Source: Apostichopus japonicus (lineage: Eukaryota > Echinodermata > Holothuroidea > Aspidochirotida > Stichopodidae). From it: a DNA stretch of 64,000 nucleotides. Below, one piece after another: positions 1-12,369 of the stretch. The DNA is taken from NCBI RefSeq assembly GCF_037975245.1, contig NC_092581.1:2152501-2216500 (forward strand), given 5' to 3'. The first letter of the stretch is position 1, and each line of letters starts with the position of its first letter. The notes under the pieces are model-generated. The model did not search any database and had not been told where the DNA came from. It saw nothing but the letters and a program-made list of their open reading frames with translations. The position numbers were made by a program, and so were the translations under genes.

Positions 1-617
1 CGATAAAAGATTCACTATCATGCCCAGTACTACTCAATATATATTGGACTATGGCGTGTAACACTATGAGTTACCATTTAAATGGTATAAATATACTATC
101 AGCCTTTCGATAATATGAGCTAAGAAATTGTTAATTTAAACCTTTCAGAAAGAAGAAAAAGTGATAGAGTTAAGAGGCCCGGGGCGTCGATGCTACGGGA
201 CAGGGGAGGGGGGGGGGTCGGTGGCACCTCCAACGTTCCAATTTATCTAAAGCAGCACATCTTAGAACACCTGTACGACATAAATAATAATCGTAAAAAA
301 AAAAGTTATTGAAAAGTTACACACATCCTGCATGCCGCTGACAAAATGTGCCTGCATCAAGACTAATGCGTAATTGTTTACAAATATAATCTTGATTTAT
401 CTCTTGGAATTATTGGAATAAATACAACTAATTTTTCTGCCTGTAAACATAATGATAACGAGAGAGGTGGTGGTTTGGGAAGGGTAGGGTGGGATCAGGA
501 GTTCATCTTACATTCAATTTGTTGTGTATGCTTTTGATCAAGTGCAGTTTCCATTCATGGAGGGCTTGTATCGGTAAGTTTGCCCCTCCTGGAAATGGAT
601 GGACGCCTCCTAATTAG

Positions 618-619
<2 letters not shown>

Positions 620-685
<66 letters not shown>
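620..685. repeat. (AT)n microsatellite
   Basis: About 58 bp of pure AT followed by ATGTATGTGTG. Confidence 0.95.
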
Positions 686-687
<2 letters not shown>

Positions 688-1428
688 CAGGGTATCTGAC
701 CACTGCTTCCTCTCTCAGTGAGTTGAGCCGCCCCTCCTGCTGTATTTGAGTTCCACTTTAAAAAAGAAACCACGGTATGGTAAAGTGATATTATGTGTGT
801 CTCTGTGAGGAATTACACGTAATCACTTTGATAAGCCTACAAATATCCCTTCTATTAACACTTTCAAATCAAAGGTTGAGTAGCTTAACCTTTGCCGATT
901 AGACTTCCAGGGGTTAATTTCTTGCTTGTCGTATCGTATCGTTTGATGATCTTTAAACTCTTTAAGTAAAGTTGATATGTAACTACGACGGAGAGATTTC
1001 ATTAAACCGGTTTATTAGGACAAGGAAGGAATCTCCCCCCCCCCCCCCCGTCGTAAACGAGGTGGGCTGTAAAACACTATAGTGGAATAGATAGTTACTT
1101 TCCAAAGCGAAAACAAGAGTTTTATCGCGGAATGTTTGTTTGTGATTTGTGTGAAGTCTCTTATTTACTGATTGTCGATAAGGTAACAAAGTAAATCCGA
1201 AAAAGAGAAAAGAAAACAAAAACCCGGTGGACTTAAGACCCCCGTCGCAGAGTCAAATCTGTTAATGATAGATAAAGTGAATGTGTACTCACTAGGACTT
1301 TAATACTTAGGATTATAAAAAAGGAAAAGAGAAATAAGTTGGTATGTCGGTATGCCCGCTTGTGATAGAAACCGCTTAGTTTCACCTCTCGTTGATTTCT
1401 AACCCACAACTACGTTAAGACATAGTTA

Positions 1429-1806
1429 CAAGGGTGTAGGAACCGGGGGGGAGCTGGGGGGCGCCAGCCCCCCCCCCAGTGAAAAATGTGGAGGGGCGGA
1501 AGTACCATTCCGCCCCCCCCCCACTTCGCAAGTCAAAAAACCCCTTTTTCATTTCCAAATGAGAAAAAAAAATCTCATTTGGAGCACCAAATTGCATCTA
1601 AGGCCAGGTGAAAATACAAACTTAAGTTTACAAAATGGAGTGGGTGTTGAAGTGTGCTATATTGCACCAAATTGCATCTGAGGCTACCTGGAAATGAAAA
1701 AAATTCCAAAGGGGAGGGGGACACCCCCTCCCCTTAGACCCCTCCCCCAGGCCGGCCATCAGTCTTCAGCCCCCCCCCCACTCAAAAGTTACTTCCTACG
1801 CCACTG
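1429..1806 (+). mobile_element. hAT-like miniature element (GGCGTAGGAA family), copy 1
   Basis: 378 bp bounded by CAAGGGTGTAGGAA and TTCCTACGCCACTG, imperfect inverted ends. The 8-bp CATAGTTA occurs on both sides (1421-1428 and 1807-1814), a hAT-type target-site duplication. Interior carries G/C homopolymers and no ORF. Confidence 0.75.
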
Positions 1807-2228
1807 CATAGTTATATAGCAATGATGCAACGGGACCAGAAATGAGTATGGTCCCTTTTAAAGTAAACGAGAAAATTCATATAGAAAAAAGAAAAAGAAA
1901 ATCAAGAAAACACAGAGCTTAGAAAAAACCCACTACACATAGGGGTTTAACAGAGCTGGGAAAGGAAAAATTAATACAATGCTCAAAGGAATCTGAAGAA
2001 ATGAACAGAGAAAAGAGAAGCTATGAATAACTGAGATTTTCAAACATACACAAAAATCGAAATTGCAGATGTATGTGTTCTCATAAAGAGAAGTATTGGA
2101 ATGGGTCGGAGGGGATGGGGAAGGGGTGGTTTTAGGACTGGGTGCGCAAGGTTAACTTACTATTGTTGTTGTTGACTAGCCTATTGCTTAAATAGATACA
2201 CGGAGATAAATATTTTTTTAAGAAAAAT

Positions 2229-2331
2229 CACCCAGGAAAGAACCTGGGCACGAAAACCAGACTACCGAACGATTGATCCGCTCTCAACCCCAGTCTCCTT
2301 GCATCGAGACTGTGAGTGTGTGACCATCGGA
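2229..2331 (+). repeat. Interspersed repeat X, copy 1
   Basis: Contains CACGAAAACCAGACTACC and CATCGAGACTGTGAGTGTGT. The same order of blocks recurs near 22996 and 50663. Element type unknown; followed by an (AT)n tract. Confidence 0.5.
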
Positions 2332-2356
2332 GATAAATTAACGTCCGTAAAATGTG

Positions 2357-2359
<3 letters not shown>

Positions 2360-2396
<37 letters not shown>
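2360..2396. repeat. (AT)n microsatellite
   Basis: About 36 bp of AT inside gene-free sequence. Confidence 0.9.
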
Positions 2397-2399
<3 letters not shown>

Positions 2400-3039
2400 C
2401 AACATGCAGATCTCCATTTGTCACGCATGCGGTCTTATAACATCCTTTAAAGTAGTTTTAGCCTACATTGAAGACGATAGAAGTGACTGAGTGACCTGTC
2501 ATGAAACGTAATGATTTTCTTTCCATGCCATCAATATTTATTTCTGATTAACAAAGTTACAATATTTTTTTTTTTAAATTCTACTACGTACCGCAGTTCA
2601 TATCATGAACGCAGAAAACATATCCATTCAAGTTGTCAACGCGTACCATGTTCAGCGATGCAGGGTCCATACTAAGTACATATTAACTAATGATTTATTT
2701 TGTTAATGACATGTAAGATAACTATTTAAAAGCCTGAATGACGTTCTTTTTGTTTCTCTTCAAAGTCAAACATGAAACTCATTTCATCATATGCAAAGGG
2801 AATGAAGTTCATGGCCTCAGTCTTTCATTAAATATTGAGAGGAATTTATCACTTGCGGTAACATATAGATAAATAGATAGATATAACCACATTTTTTGGC
2901 CACTTGTATGATGTAACGGAAAATTATTTACCTTTATATACCGGATCTCTTAAAGAGGGTATACGGCTGTGAAAAGGGTGTTTATCATCTAATCTTTATA
3001 CTGGTTTAGTTTCTTCGACAGACTAACCTCATATATGGA

Positions 3040-3226
3040 TGTGTAAAAGTAAGTTGGCCTGACGTTTCGATCCTAGCAGGATCTTCTTCAAAGGCTAAAT
3101 GACAAGTAACAGTAACAGAAGAGACAAAAACACGCACAGAATACAGACAGGTTAATGAGCATGGTGAACACAAAGAGATAGATGTAAGGGGATTAGTAGA
3201 CAAGGGATGGAGAGAAGAAAGAAAGA
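3040..3226 (-). repeat. Interspersed repeat Y, copy 1
   Basis: Matches 43668-43851 over about 185 bp, including CGATCCTAGCAGGATCTTCT and TTAATGAGCATGGTGAACAC. On the minus strand all copies can be read as LAFEEDPARIETSG, suggesting a once-coding element end. Superfamily not determined. Confidence 0.6.
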
Positions 3227-4127
3227 AACCAACAGGGGAAGAGGAGAGGTAGGAGATAAACAGTGGAGGGACAAAGAGAGGATTAAGGGAAGGGGGATAT
3301 ATGGATAAGAGTGACCGAAGGCTTGAGCCAATCAGGGTATAGGTGTTATTGAAATAACATCTCCCCCTGAGTGGCAATGCACCGTAAAGCTAACTTCCGA
3401 ACCCGTTCCAGCTCTGCTCTGTATAAATCCCTGTATAAATCCTCGGCATATTTACTGCCAAAGAAACAGATAAAGTATACCGTATATTAAACGTTAAGTC
3501 ACTTTGGATGATAAATATATCTGGTATAGAATAACTTCATGATGGTTTCATCAACGCTGTATTCTTTTCAATTTCCCAAGGGAATAAAAGTCTGTACATG
3601 CTTTACATTTAACAACTTTTTTTGTGAAACATTCCAACTAAGTTTAATATCGATATACGTTCCCATATATAGTTATACCTTTTTACTTCTCGCAATTTAT
3701 ATTCCCGTCGATAATAATATAATCATGAATATTTTTGCCCTTTTCCTAAAATTAATACACCAATTCCTTAGTTTAACTAAATATTTGACAACAAACTATT
3801 ACTTTTACACCACTGAGCCAACAAACTCCACCGACAAAAGCAGAGCTGTAGTTTTCATATAAAGAAAACCAGTCAGCACGCTATCTCATCAGCGTATTTA
3901 ATTACGTTGCACTTGTTACTCGATTATTTGACAGTCATTTGTGTATACAAGCAGAACATCACTGATGAGAGCACACATCCTTGGGGAGGGATGGGGGGGG
4001 GGGGGCGGCACCCGTACTGATGACGTACTGCTCAGATGTGGCATCATTCATTTTAACCATCTGATGTCTACACTGCATATAGCTAAGGATCCAGAATACG
4101 ATCTTTTAGTATAGTGACCTGCATATC

Positions 4128-4343
<216 letters not shown>

Positions 4344-5174
4344 GGCCTAGTAATAGTGTTAAAAAGCACCCGAAAATGAACGAAGGTTGACCACCTCAAA
4401 GACGTTTATAAGGGTAAATCTAGGTGCTCCAAGATCCCATGCAAATAGCCAAGTGTGAAGTCATTTACACCTCTGTGGCTTTGATCTTTTGTCTGTAACA
4501 CAATCCTTCTTGAACTTGAATGAAATTCCAGAGTTATAACACAAACATGCACTATTATTTACGCTGAAGGGAATTACCGGTGAAAAACATGTAATATTTA
4601 TTTGGTAGAGAAAACTATTTAGCGCCCTCAATAGTGGGAGAGAGAGAGAAAGCCAGGTCGGTCCCTGGGGAAAAAATTATGTTTCCCAGCATCTCTAATT
4701 TTTTTGCTAAATCTTCATTTTTTCCTAAAAGCATATCATTAAAATGAGCATCATTCTTTAACCCATATACACAGTTTTTTTTCAGGCATTCTAATTGACC
4801 CCCGCGGCTGTATTCCCTACCCCCCCTCCCTCGTCAGCCCCATTACCCGCACGTCAGACCTACACACTGTTATGATGAGAAAAAAACTTATCTCAATAAA
4901 TCTTATCCCTTACTAGACGTATCGTTGATTAAAGTTGACTGGCCAGACTCTCCCTTACTTCAGAAAATCGAACACAGCAACGGTGGTCTATATAATGTCA
5001 TTATGGCAAATGTTCTTCCATAGTTACGGGGGTGGCGGGGGGGGGGGGGCAAGCGTGATCAAGCGGTGCGAAGTACGGCTTCTGTAGATAAGCCCAAAAA
5101 AATGTTTAAATACAATTAAATATTATTACAAATGCTATAAATACCAGCAAGACACAAACAAACAGACACACATA

Positions 5175-5402
5175 TACACACATACATACATACATACATA
5201 CATACATACATACATACATACATACATACATACATACATACATACATACATACATACATACATACATACATACATACATACATACATACATACATACATA
5301 CATACATACATACATACATACATACATACATACATACATACATACATACATACATACATACATACATACATACATACATACACACATACATACATACATA
5401 TA
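5175..5402. repeat. (CATA)n tetranucleotide microsatellite, about 225 bp
   Basis: Over 50 nearly perfect CATA units, interrupted only near the ends. Confidence 0.97.
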
Positions 5403-5896
5403 CCATGCTAGACATGTATTTGTCACCGAAAAGTTGATATGATAGTCATCTTATATATACATGATCGTAAAAATATACATACATCGATAATCAAATATGA
5501 TTTTTTTTATATGACACGTCGTTAGCTAATTAAGTAATCTAGTTATATATGAGGACTTGAATACATGTATACCAGTAACATAGGTATATCTGTTCTTAAA
5601 TGTAGGTAAATAGCAAAGGTGACATGTTTATTGTATGCAGTATAGAGATAATAACACACAACGCAGGCAATCTAGATCGCTCACGTGATTAAAATATGTT
5701 TCAATCTGGGCACAACACATACATGAGAAAGGCAAAGATGCACACACATTAAACAGACGACGAATGACTCGAGATCGTAAACGTTTCAACCCGCGGTTTG
5801 AGTAAACATCACAGGGAGGAAGGGAGGAGGAAGAGGGTCCAAATTCTGTGAGGGGCATAGAGCATCGGGAGGGCGGGCAGGAGGACATTTTACATT

Positions 5897-6178
5897 TTAA
5901 AAGGTGTGAAGACTCGCGCACAAAGAAACGTCTCATGCCGTTAATCTGACCAAGTTTCGAATGAGGTGTAACAGAAGTGTTAGACACCACCATCGATCCC
6001 AGAAAATACACACACAGCTTGCTACCGTCGGTAATTAGACACTAGTGTACAGTCAATACATACAGCTATACGGTCAATACCCACAACACAGTGTACATAG
6101 CAGCGATGGACATCTCAGGTCTAGATAACTTTTTTCAGAGCGCGGCAAGCGGTTTGGGCGAGTCTTCAATGCCTTTTA
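5897..6178 (+). mobile_element. TTAA-flanked MITE, copy A, internally deleted
   Basis: Begins AAGGTGTGAAGACTCGCGC and ends GAGTCTTCAATGCCTT, the family's imperfect inverted ends. Lacks about 85 bp (the GATAACAAGGTATCACGTTT block) present in the longer copies at 18833 and 32018. Confidence 0.75.
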
Positions 6179-7262
6179 GTCCAGGGAAACCCGAAAAGTT
6201 ACATCAAAACTTTCGAACGAAATGGGTCATCTTTATGTGTATTCTGTACCACACAATTCCAATATTTGAATATTTGTCAACAATATAAAGGGCACATGAT
6301 AATAAACGTTGTCTCCTCCTAATTTTCAAATCCAGGGCACTTTTTTTTAATTACAATTTTTATTTCTCCCCAAGAAGGCCCGTGTTTGACATAGCACATA
6401 GGGGCATATTTTACTTAAAAAAATTGAAAATAGAAAAATAGAAAAACTTCTTATTACTATAAACGTTTGCACATGTAATTTGAGAACTGGGTCACTTGTG
6501 TCAATTTCAATAGCACTAGTTTAATTTTTCATGAAAACATCATTCAAATTGAATGATACCAATATTTCCAAATTGTTGAAATAATCAAAGAGTTATGAAA
6601 TCGAATCATTGTGCATGACACTCTAGCTCGAAGCGTGCTTTTAAATTTCAAGAGCATATATTTCTTTTGTAAAGGTAAAACAACCGTAAGTAATAATTAT
6701 AAAGTGTGTTGAATGATAAAGACACTTATAGACAATGACTATAGCATATCCTTAATATATCCCACTCCCAGTTTTTTTCGAACTTAGATATTGTACGCAT
6801 TACAAGTAATTTTGTCCTTCGGCATTCCGTACATTTCTCCACAATTTCTTTATAATCTTTTGTTCAAGTGTTGGTAACAATAGTCTATTGTATTTACCAT
6901 TCAGATAATAGCCGCCTTATTCTATAAAGAAAACGAAAGAAGAAGTGGGGAAAATTGTCACGTGACATTCTGGCTCTGACGAACTAAGACATGGCGGTCC
7001 TATAGAAGTATGCAGAGACCACTGATCTGTACACTAACTGGATTGGCGGCTCGCCGCTTCTGAGCGCTAGTTGGTCTATTCCCTGTGAAGCTACCGGAAG
7101 TGGGTTTGCGGCCATCTTGAATCACCCAAAAAGACGCCAAACATTTCTTGTTCTGTTGTAACTAGGTACGGAATCGGCAGTCAGCACTTCGCATTATCCT
7201 AAAAGAAATAACTTTACCTCACTCGTTTAGTAACTTTACCTCACTCGTTTAATATCTGGTGT

Positions 7263-7345
7263 TTTGAAAAGAATGCCTGTTCAGCCTATGGATGCACACA
7301 CCGGGATGTTCGTGGAAAACGAGAAAAGGGGTTAACCTTTCACAG
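7263..7345 (+). pseudogene. THAP zinc-finger exon fragment
   Basis: Frame at 7278 gives CSAYGC...GLTFHR, the first Cys pair and first Phe motif of the C2CH THAP DNA-binding domain. No in-frame ATG is present. The second half (Cys-x2-His) is not found nearby, so it cannot encode a working domain alone. Confidence 0.6.
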
Positions 7346-8329
7346 GTAGGCTATGCCGATTACCTGGGATGAATTCTAGTTAGTCTTTTGTACTACGTTG
7401 TATGCACTGGCGAGAATATGGACGTGTTTCGCGAAAGAAATAAGTAACATGATAAGTAACATTAGCTTTTCGACATATTTAGGTCTACTTGCATCAAAGT
7501 ACAGTTTCAGTACACTGCGTGACGTACTGAATACATGAGGAATTATGTGTAGCTTAATAATTGAAAGGGTATACATATGCTTACCACCTAACTCAGTTTT
7601 GAAAACAGAGTTGTTGCCTAACTCAAGTCACAAGCCTAAGCTTGACTTATTTGGAAATTTGAAGCCTCTACTTTTATGAATGAGTATTACTAAGGACAGG
7701 TTAAAATTCAATTGGTGAAATTATTTCGTTTCTACGGATAAATTTTATATTTATATTAAAAATTTTGATGGTTTGTTTATGTAATTTGCAGATTACTCCA
7801 ACTCGTAAGCCACCATCTGCAAGACGATCCAGCCCAATCCCAAGTGCAAAACATGAATTATGCGGAGTGCAGTGAACATGGAGTACCCCTGGAGATCCTA
7901 CATATGCTATAATGGAGTCTCCTAGAAAGCTAAAGCGCAAAATCATCACATACATTTTCATGCATACTGGGTTGAAACTATTTATCTTTTCATTCTTTTT
8001 ATGTCAAGAGACATGTTCAAGGGCATAAGAGACCTCATTGAGAAAGTTTCATGAGAGCAATATAAGCAGAAAGACATGACAGTAATCACACATGGGGGAA
8101 CATGGGGGATGTGGCTGAACATTCCAAGTGTTAAAATGATAGAACTTATAGTAAAGATTGTGTCAGTACTTTTAAGCTCTGTTGCCATCATAATTATCAC
8201 ATTTCTGCCATCCAATCATACAGTTAATGAAGAAGAAGTTTAAGTTTCATTATTTTTTTAAACAATATGGAAACATTTCTCTGACCTCTAGTGGCAAAAC
8301 ATCTGGTGATTTCTATTGTTTGGTGTCGA

Positions 8330-8740
8330 AGTTCTTGCCGGAATTTGTTTTTGTAAAGGTTAAATGATAATTTTCAAGCACTAGAAGCATTTCATGGATT
8401 TGCAGGTTCCACCCTATGTATTGTTTTACTTTTTATACATAAGGACCTTACCTTTATAGTCTTTTTGGAAAGTTTCATGACATTTTAAACCACCATAAGC
8501 ATTGCACTGACTTCCTCTGCCCATACTGTAATGTTTTCAGATTATGAAATGTGAAGTTCTTACCATTACACATTTCTTAACAATATTTTTATAATATTCT
8601 TTTATATATGAAGTTCTTGCTGATTTACTTTTATAAATTTTAACCACCAGAAACATTGCATTGACTTCCAGGGTCCCAAGTGTAATGATTTTAAATTTTC
8701 TGGAAATGAAGTTCTTGTTGGACTTTTTAAGTGCTAACAA
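8330..8740. repeat. Degenerate tandem repeat, about 110-120 bp, three copies
   Basis: Blocks of the type GCATTGCACTGACTTCC, TGTAATG, GAAGTTCTT recur at about 8380, 8495 and 8655. Low identity. Lies inside the THAP-element region. Confidence 0.4.
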
Positions 8741-9473
8741 GTCACTACAATCAATACTATTACAACTGTGTCACTTAAACTGAATATATTTAAAGAAAAG
8801 GATATTTGTTTCCATTATGTGCTTTCATAGTTTACCTTGTCGGTTCTCTATTTGTAATCAGTTAAGGGTAAAGCTGAAACTGCAAGCACCCAACCAGTAA
8901 AGACAATAGCATTATAGCATAAACATGAAATACCAGAGTTTATGACTCACGAGATTGCTCTTAGACTACAACTGTTTGAAAAAAAAAAATTGAGTCCCCT
9001 CTCCACCCCCCCCCCCCCCCCCGCCACACCAACCCCTCAATGTTGCTTTCAACCAAGAATATATTCGGAAAGGTTTTGAGTTGTCCATATTGATCTGCAT
9101 TTGCAACCCTCATTTTACTTGGTCAATTAACTGCAATAAAAAATCAATCTAATATTGAGTACGGGGGGCACGTCTCCCGACCACCTCCCCCCCCCCCACC
9201 ACCTCAGTGACACACACCTAATATCAGCGCCCCTTCTCTTGTCTTGGATACTTTCTGTCTACAAGAAAACAGTCATTAAATCAACGTTCAAATATCGCTA
9301 GCATATAAAATCAGTGAACCGTATCGCTCTTCTTGGGTGAACAAACATGGCGGACAGTAACTTCCGGTGACTTCACAGAGTAGGCCTGTTGCTCCAATCC
9401 AGTTAGTGTACAGATCAGTGGCAGAGACTAATGTTACGCTTGAGAGAGTTTTACTGCCCTGGTCTGTAATATG

Positions 9474-9632
9474 GGGTTAATCAACGGTCTAGCGTGCGTG
9501 ATGATTAATGCACGATCGGGGGATAATGCAAGCGATGCACGAGGGCGGAGCCCGAGTGCATCCAGCGATAGCATTAACACCCGGAGTGCATTAATCATGT
9601 GAGTAACGCACGCTAGACCGTTGATTAACCCC
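9474..9632. mobile_element. Hairpin-type MITE with long perfect inverted ends
   Basis: The left end GTTAATCAACGGTCTAGCGT and the right end ACGCTAGACCGTTGATTAAC are exact inverses, extended by a second inverted block GATTAATGCAC. The whole 159-bp piece can fold back on itself. Confidence 0.75.
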
Positions 9633-9869
9633 GTTCATTCATACACTACCATTTGTGTGGGGAAAAAATCATAAAACAAAACATTTTTGGTTACATATAA
9701 CCAAAGATTTATTAAAGTGATGCCCCGTAATTTTACCGTGCTGTTACTCACAGGATTAACCACGGTCAGCTGACCTGAATGGACCAATAGGATTTAGGAA
9801 TATTTACTAAGTATGAATGAATGCAGTTTTAACGATCAAAAAATAAAAATACAAATAGAAAAAATTAAA

Positions 9870-10247
9870 AAAAGAGGCATTGAAGACTCGCCCCAAACCG
9901 CGTGCCGCCATCTTTAAAAAGTTAACTTTCCGTTGCTTGCAAGCGAAGTTTTTCTCTTGTCGCTAACAAATGCAGACAGTAATGAAACGTGATACCTTGT
10001 TATCTTTAGCTGGACCTGTGATGTCCATCGCTGTATAGTTTGTACACTGTGCTGTGGGTATTGACCGCAGCTGCATGTATGTACTGACTGTACACTAGTG
10101 TCTAATTACCGACGGTAGCAAGATGTGTGTGTGTGTATTTTCTGGGATCGATGGTGGTGTCTAACATTTCTGCTACACCTCATTCGAAACTAGGTCAGAT
10201 TACCGGCATTAGACGTTTCTTTTTGCGCGAGTCTTCACACCCTTTAA
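9870..10247 (-). mobile_element. TTAA-flanked MITE, copy B
   Basis: Full-length copy in reverse orientation, from GGCATTGAAGACTCGCCC to CGCGAGTCTTCACACCCTTTAA. No ORF of interest. Confidence 0.8.
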
Positions 10248-10734
10248 GGCCAATACTATATGGTACATCGTCAAATAACATTACAATCACAATCAATGAA
10301 ATGACTCGAAATTTGGATATAAAACAAATAACTTGTTATCTTTCTTCTTAATTTTTTTCTTTACCTCTTTTCATTGAATCCATCACACTTTTTAATGTTA
10401 TGGAAATGAATTATGTATAATATTATATCAAATTGCCGACGCAGTACATAGCCTATACCGAATGTTACATGATATCCCATATATATCATGAACTGTTTTA
10501 ATTACGGTACTCTGAAAAATATAGTAGTATGAATGAAAGTATAAAAAAATGACAAAACTTCCAAGCGACCTATAGCTACTTATGCGATTAATTAATTAAT
10601 TAATTAATCATTAAGACATTATCACACCACTATTTCAGCATCATAAGTTATACATTTCTGTTTTGTATTTTTTTCTTTTCTTTCTACACTGAATTCAAAA
10701 TATGCATGGGGTAATAATGATGATTAATTTTAAG

Positions 10735-10800
10735 CGCTTTGAAACGCTGTATTGAGCGCTATATAAATGTAATTTATTATTATTATTAATGATAATAATA
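10735..10800 (+). mobile_element. L2/CR1-like LINE 3' tail fragment
   Basis: AAGCGCTTTGAAACGCTGTA then GCGCTATATAAATGTAATTT followed by ATT repeats, the typical 3' end of L2-type retroelements and their SINE partners. Confidence 0.55.
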
Positions 10801-11981
10801 TATAATTAACTGATAAGTATCAATTAATTGCATGATAGTAGACATTCGTTGCAGGGATCAAAATTAACTTGATTATATGTGTAATGGTAATCTATTGACT
10901 AGCTATACTTTCAGTTATAGCTACAAAATATTTACTTATAGTTAATTACTGATGGGATAACTTCCTGCAGTATATTCTCATGTGTCAAACATCTACACAG
11001 TTACTTTCGGTTCCGTTTACTCAGAAACACTTACGGTTTTTCTCAGTCCATTTATCTTCCTATTTTTTATATTATTATTCTTATTATTATCCGAAACATA
11101 AGATAACTGTCGGTTTTTGATCAGTTTAGACATATAATTTACAATTAGTTCTATTTTTACAGTTATTTTCAGGTATACTTGTGTTACTTATTTATCATAT
11201 TTATTACTTTTATCAGTTATACGGTTACTGTCGCTTTATGATCGGTTGCTTATTCCCCCCCCCCCTTCCCCCGCCACCCCTTCCCAATTCGATTTGCGAA
11301 CACCATCAGGTATTTATGTTTTCTGTTATCTGACTTCGTTTCTTCACAATTATTGCAAATTTCCGATCTGCTATATAAGTGAAAGTATATAGATATATCA
11401 ATATAATTTCACTTACTTTTAGGTTTTCTTAAATGGCGTTGTCGGTTATTTCTTAAAGGTATCTCAGTTTGGTTTATAACTTAACGCAGTTACTGTTGGT
11501 TTCTTGTAAGCTAGGCGCTCTTTAAAACACACATAACAGCCCAAAACGGATTTCAAGTTAGTTTTCACCTTTTTGATATGTAGTTATATGCAGGTAGATA
11601 TGAGCCTGGGGGGGGGGGGGCACTGGGGGCACGTGCTCCCCATTTTTTCCAAAATAACAATTGTGCCCTACTGGTAAATAAAATGTGCCCCTTTGATGAA
11701 GAACTGTCTTTTGGATATCTTAAGCCAGTTTGTTAATTTTAATATTTTATTTGAATTATTCACGTGCACCATACTAGTATTAATAGCGTACTGACACGTC
11801 GTATATATTTAAGTGATATGGCCGGTGTGTATCGGTTTTATATGCATAACGAGTGGTGGTTTTGGAATGAGAATGATGTTGTGCCCCCCCCCCCCACTTT
11901 TTGGAAGCTTCCTACCCCCTGGTTATATTGGTGTGGGTCATAAACAGAAAATCGTCAGTTTTATTTTTTTGTAGTTTTTAG
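10801..11981. other. Gene-free AT-rich spacer
   Basis: No ORF, splice pattern or recognisable element. It contains short homopolymer G/C runs near 11258 and 11611 and a scattered 'cggttact' motif without clear periodicity. Confidence 0.5.
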
Positions 11982-12369
11982 CAGTGACGTGCACAGGCAT
12001 TTATAGGGGTTGTGGGCGGTGGGGGATTTTCCTCGACTGTTTTTTGGAAGGGGCACGAACCTTTATGGACGTGCTGTAAGCGGGTCAAAAATATTTCGAT
12101 ATGAGGGCTGTGACTGTGAGGTCGTTGGGATGCGGCTCCCTTGTTATTGCTCTGGGAATCCTCCCCATAAAATAATAAATAAAAGATAACACTTTAAATG
12201 GTGCATTTTGCTGAGGCATATTTTAAACTATACATTAGGTATAAAACTAGGTCTAAACGCAAGGTTGTGCTAATATACACTTTGAATTTTTAATAATTCT
12301 CTGACGATTGAGGAGCCCCTCTCCACCCCCCCCCCCCCCCGCCACACACACCCTTTGCGCACGCCACTG
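11982..12369. mobile_element. Degenerate hAT-like element
   Basis: Ends CAGTGACGTGCACA and TGCGCACGCCACTG are imperfect inverted repeats. The flanks GTTTTTAG and GTATCTAG agree at six of eight bases, compatible with an eroded 8-bp duplication. Confidence 0.45.

Larger units (their letters stand above)
7005..9435 (+). mobile_element. THAP/P-element-like transposon relic with inverted arms
   Basis: About 110-bp arms at 7012-7125 and 9325-9428 are inverted copies: ACTGATCTGTACACTAACTG reads on the plus strand at 7021 and on the minus strand near 9417, and both arms carry an ACCGGAAG block and a GCGGCCAT/GTCCGCCAT block. Just inside the left arm is an exon-like stretch (7263-7345) reading CSAYGCTHRDVRGKREKG then LTFHR, a THAP zinc-finger N-terminus, ending at a donor (cacag/gtagg). 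At 7890-7940 another piece reads YAIMESPRKLKRKI, similar to the helix following THAP domains. Frames are broken and no transposase core is seen. Confidence 0.6.

Noticed and set aside
3539-3862. 107-codon plus-strand ORF
   Set aside because: AT-rich random-looking hydrophobic sequence, no domain, no splice or promoter context.
5106-5426. Long Met-Tyr-Val-Cys repeat ORFs
   Set aside because: Produced by the (CATA)n microsatellite read on the minus strand.
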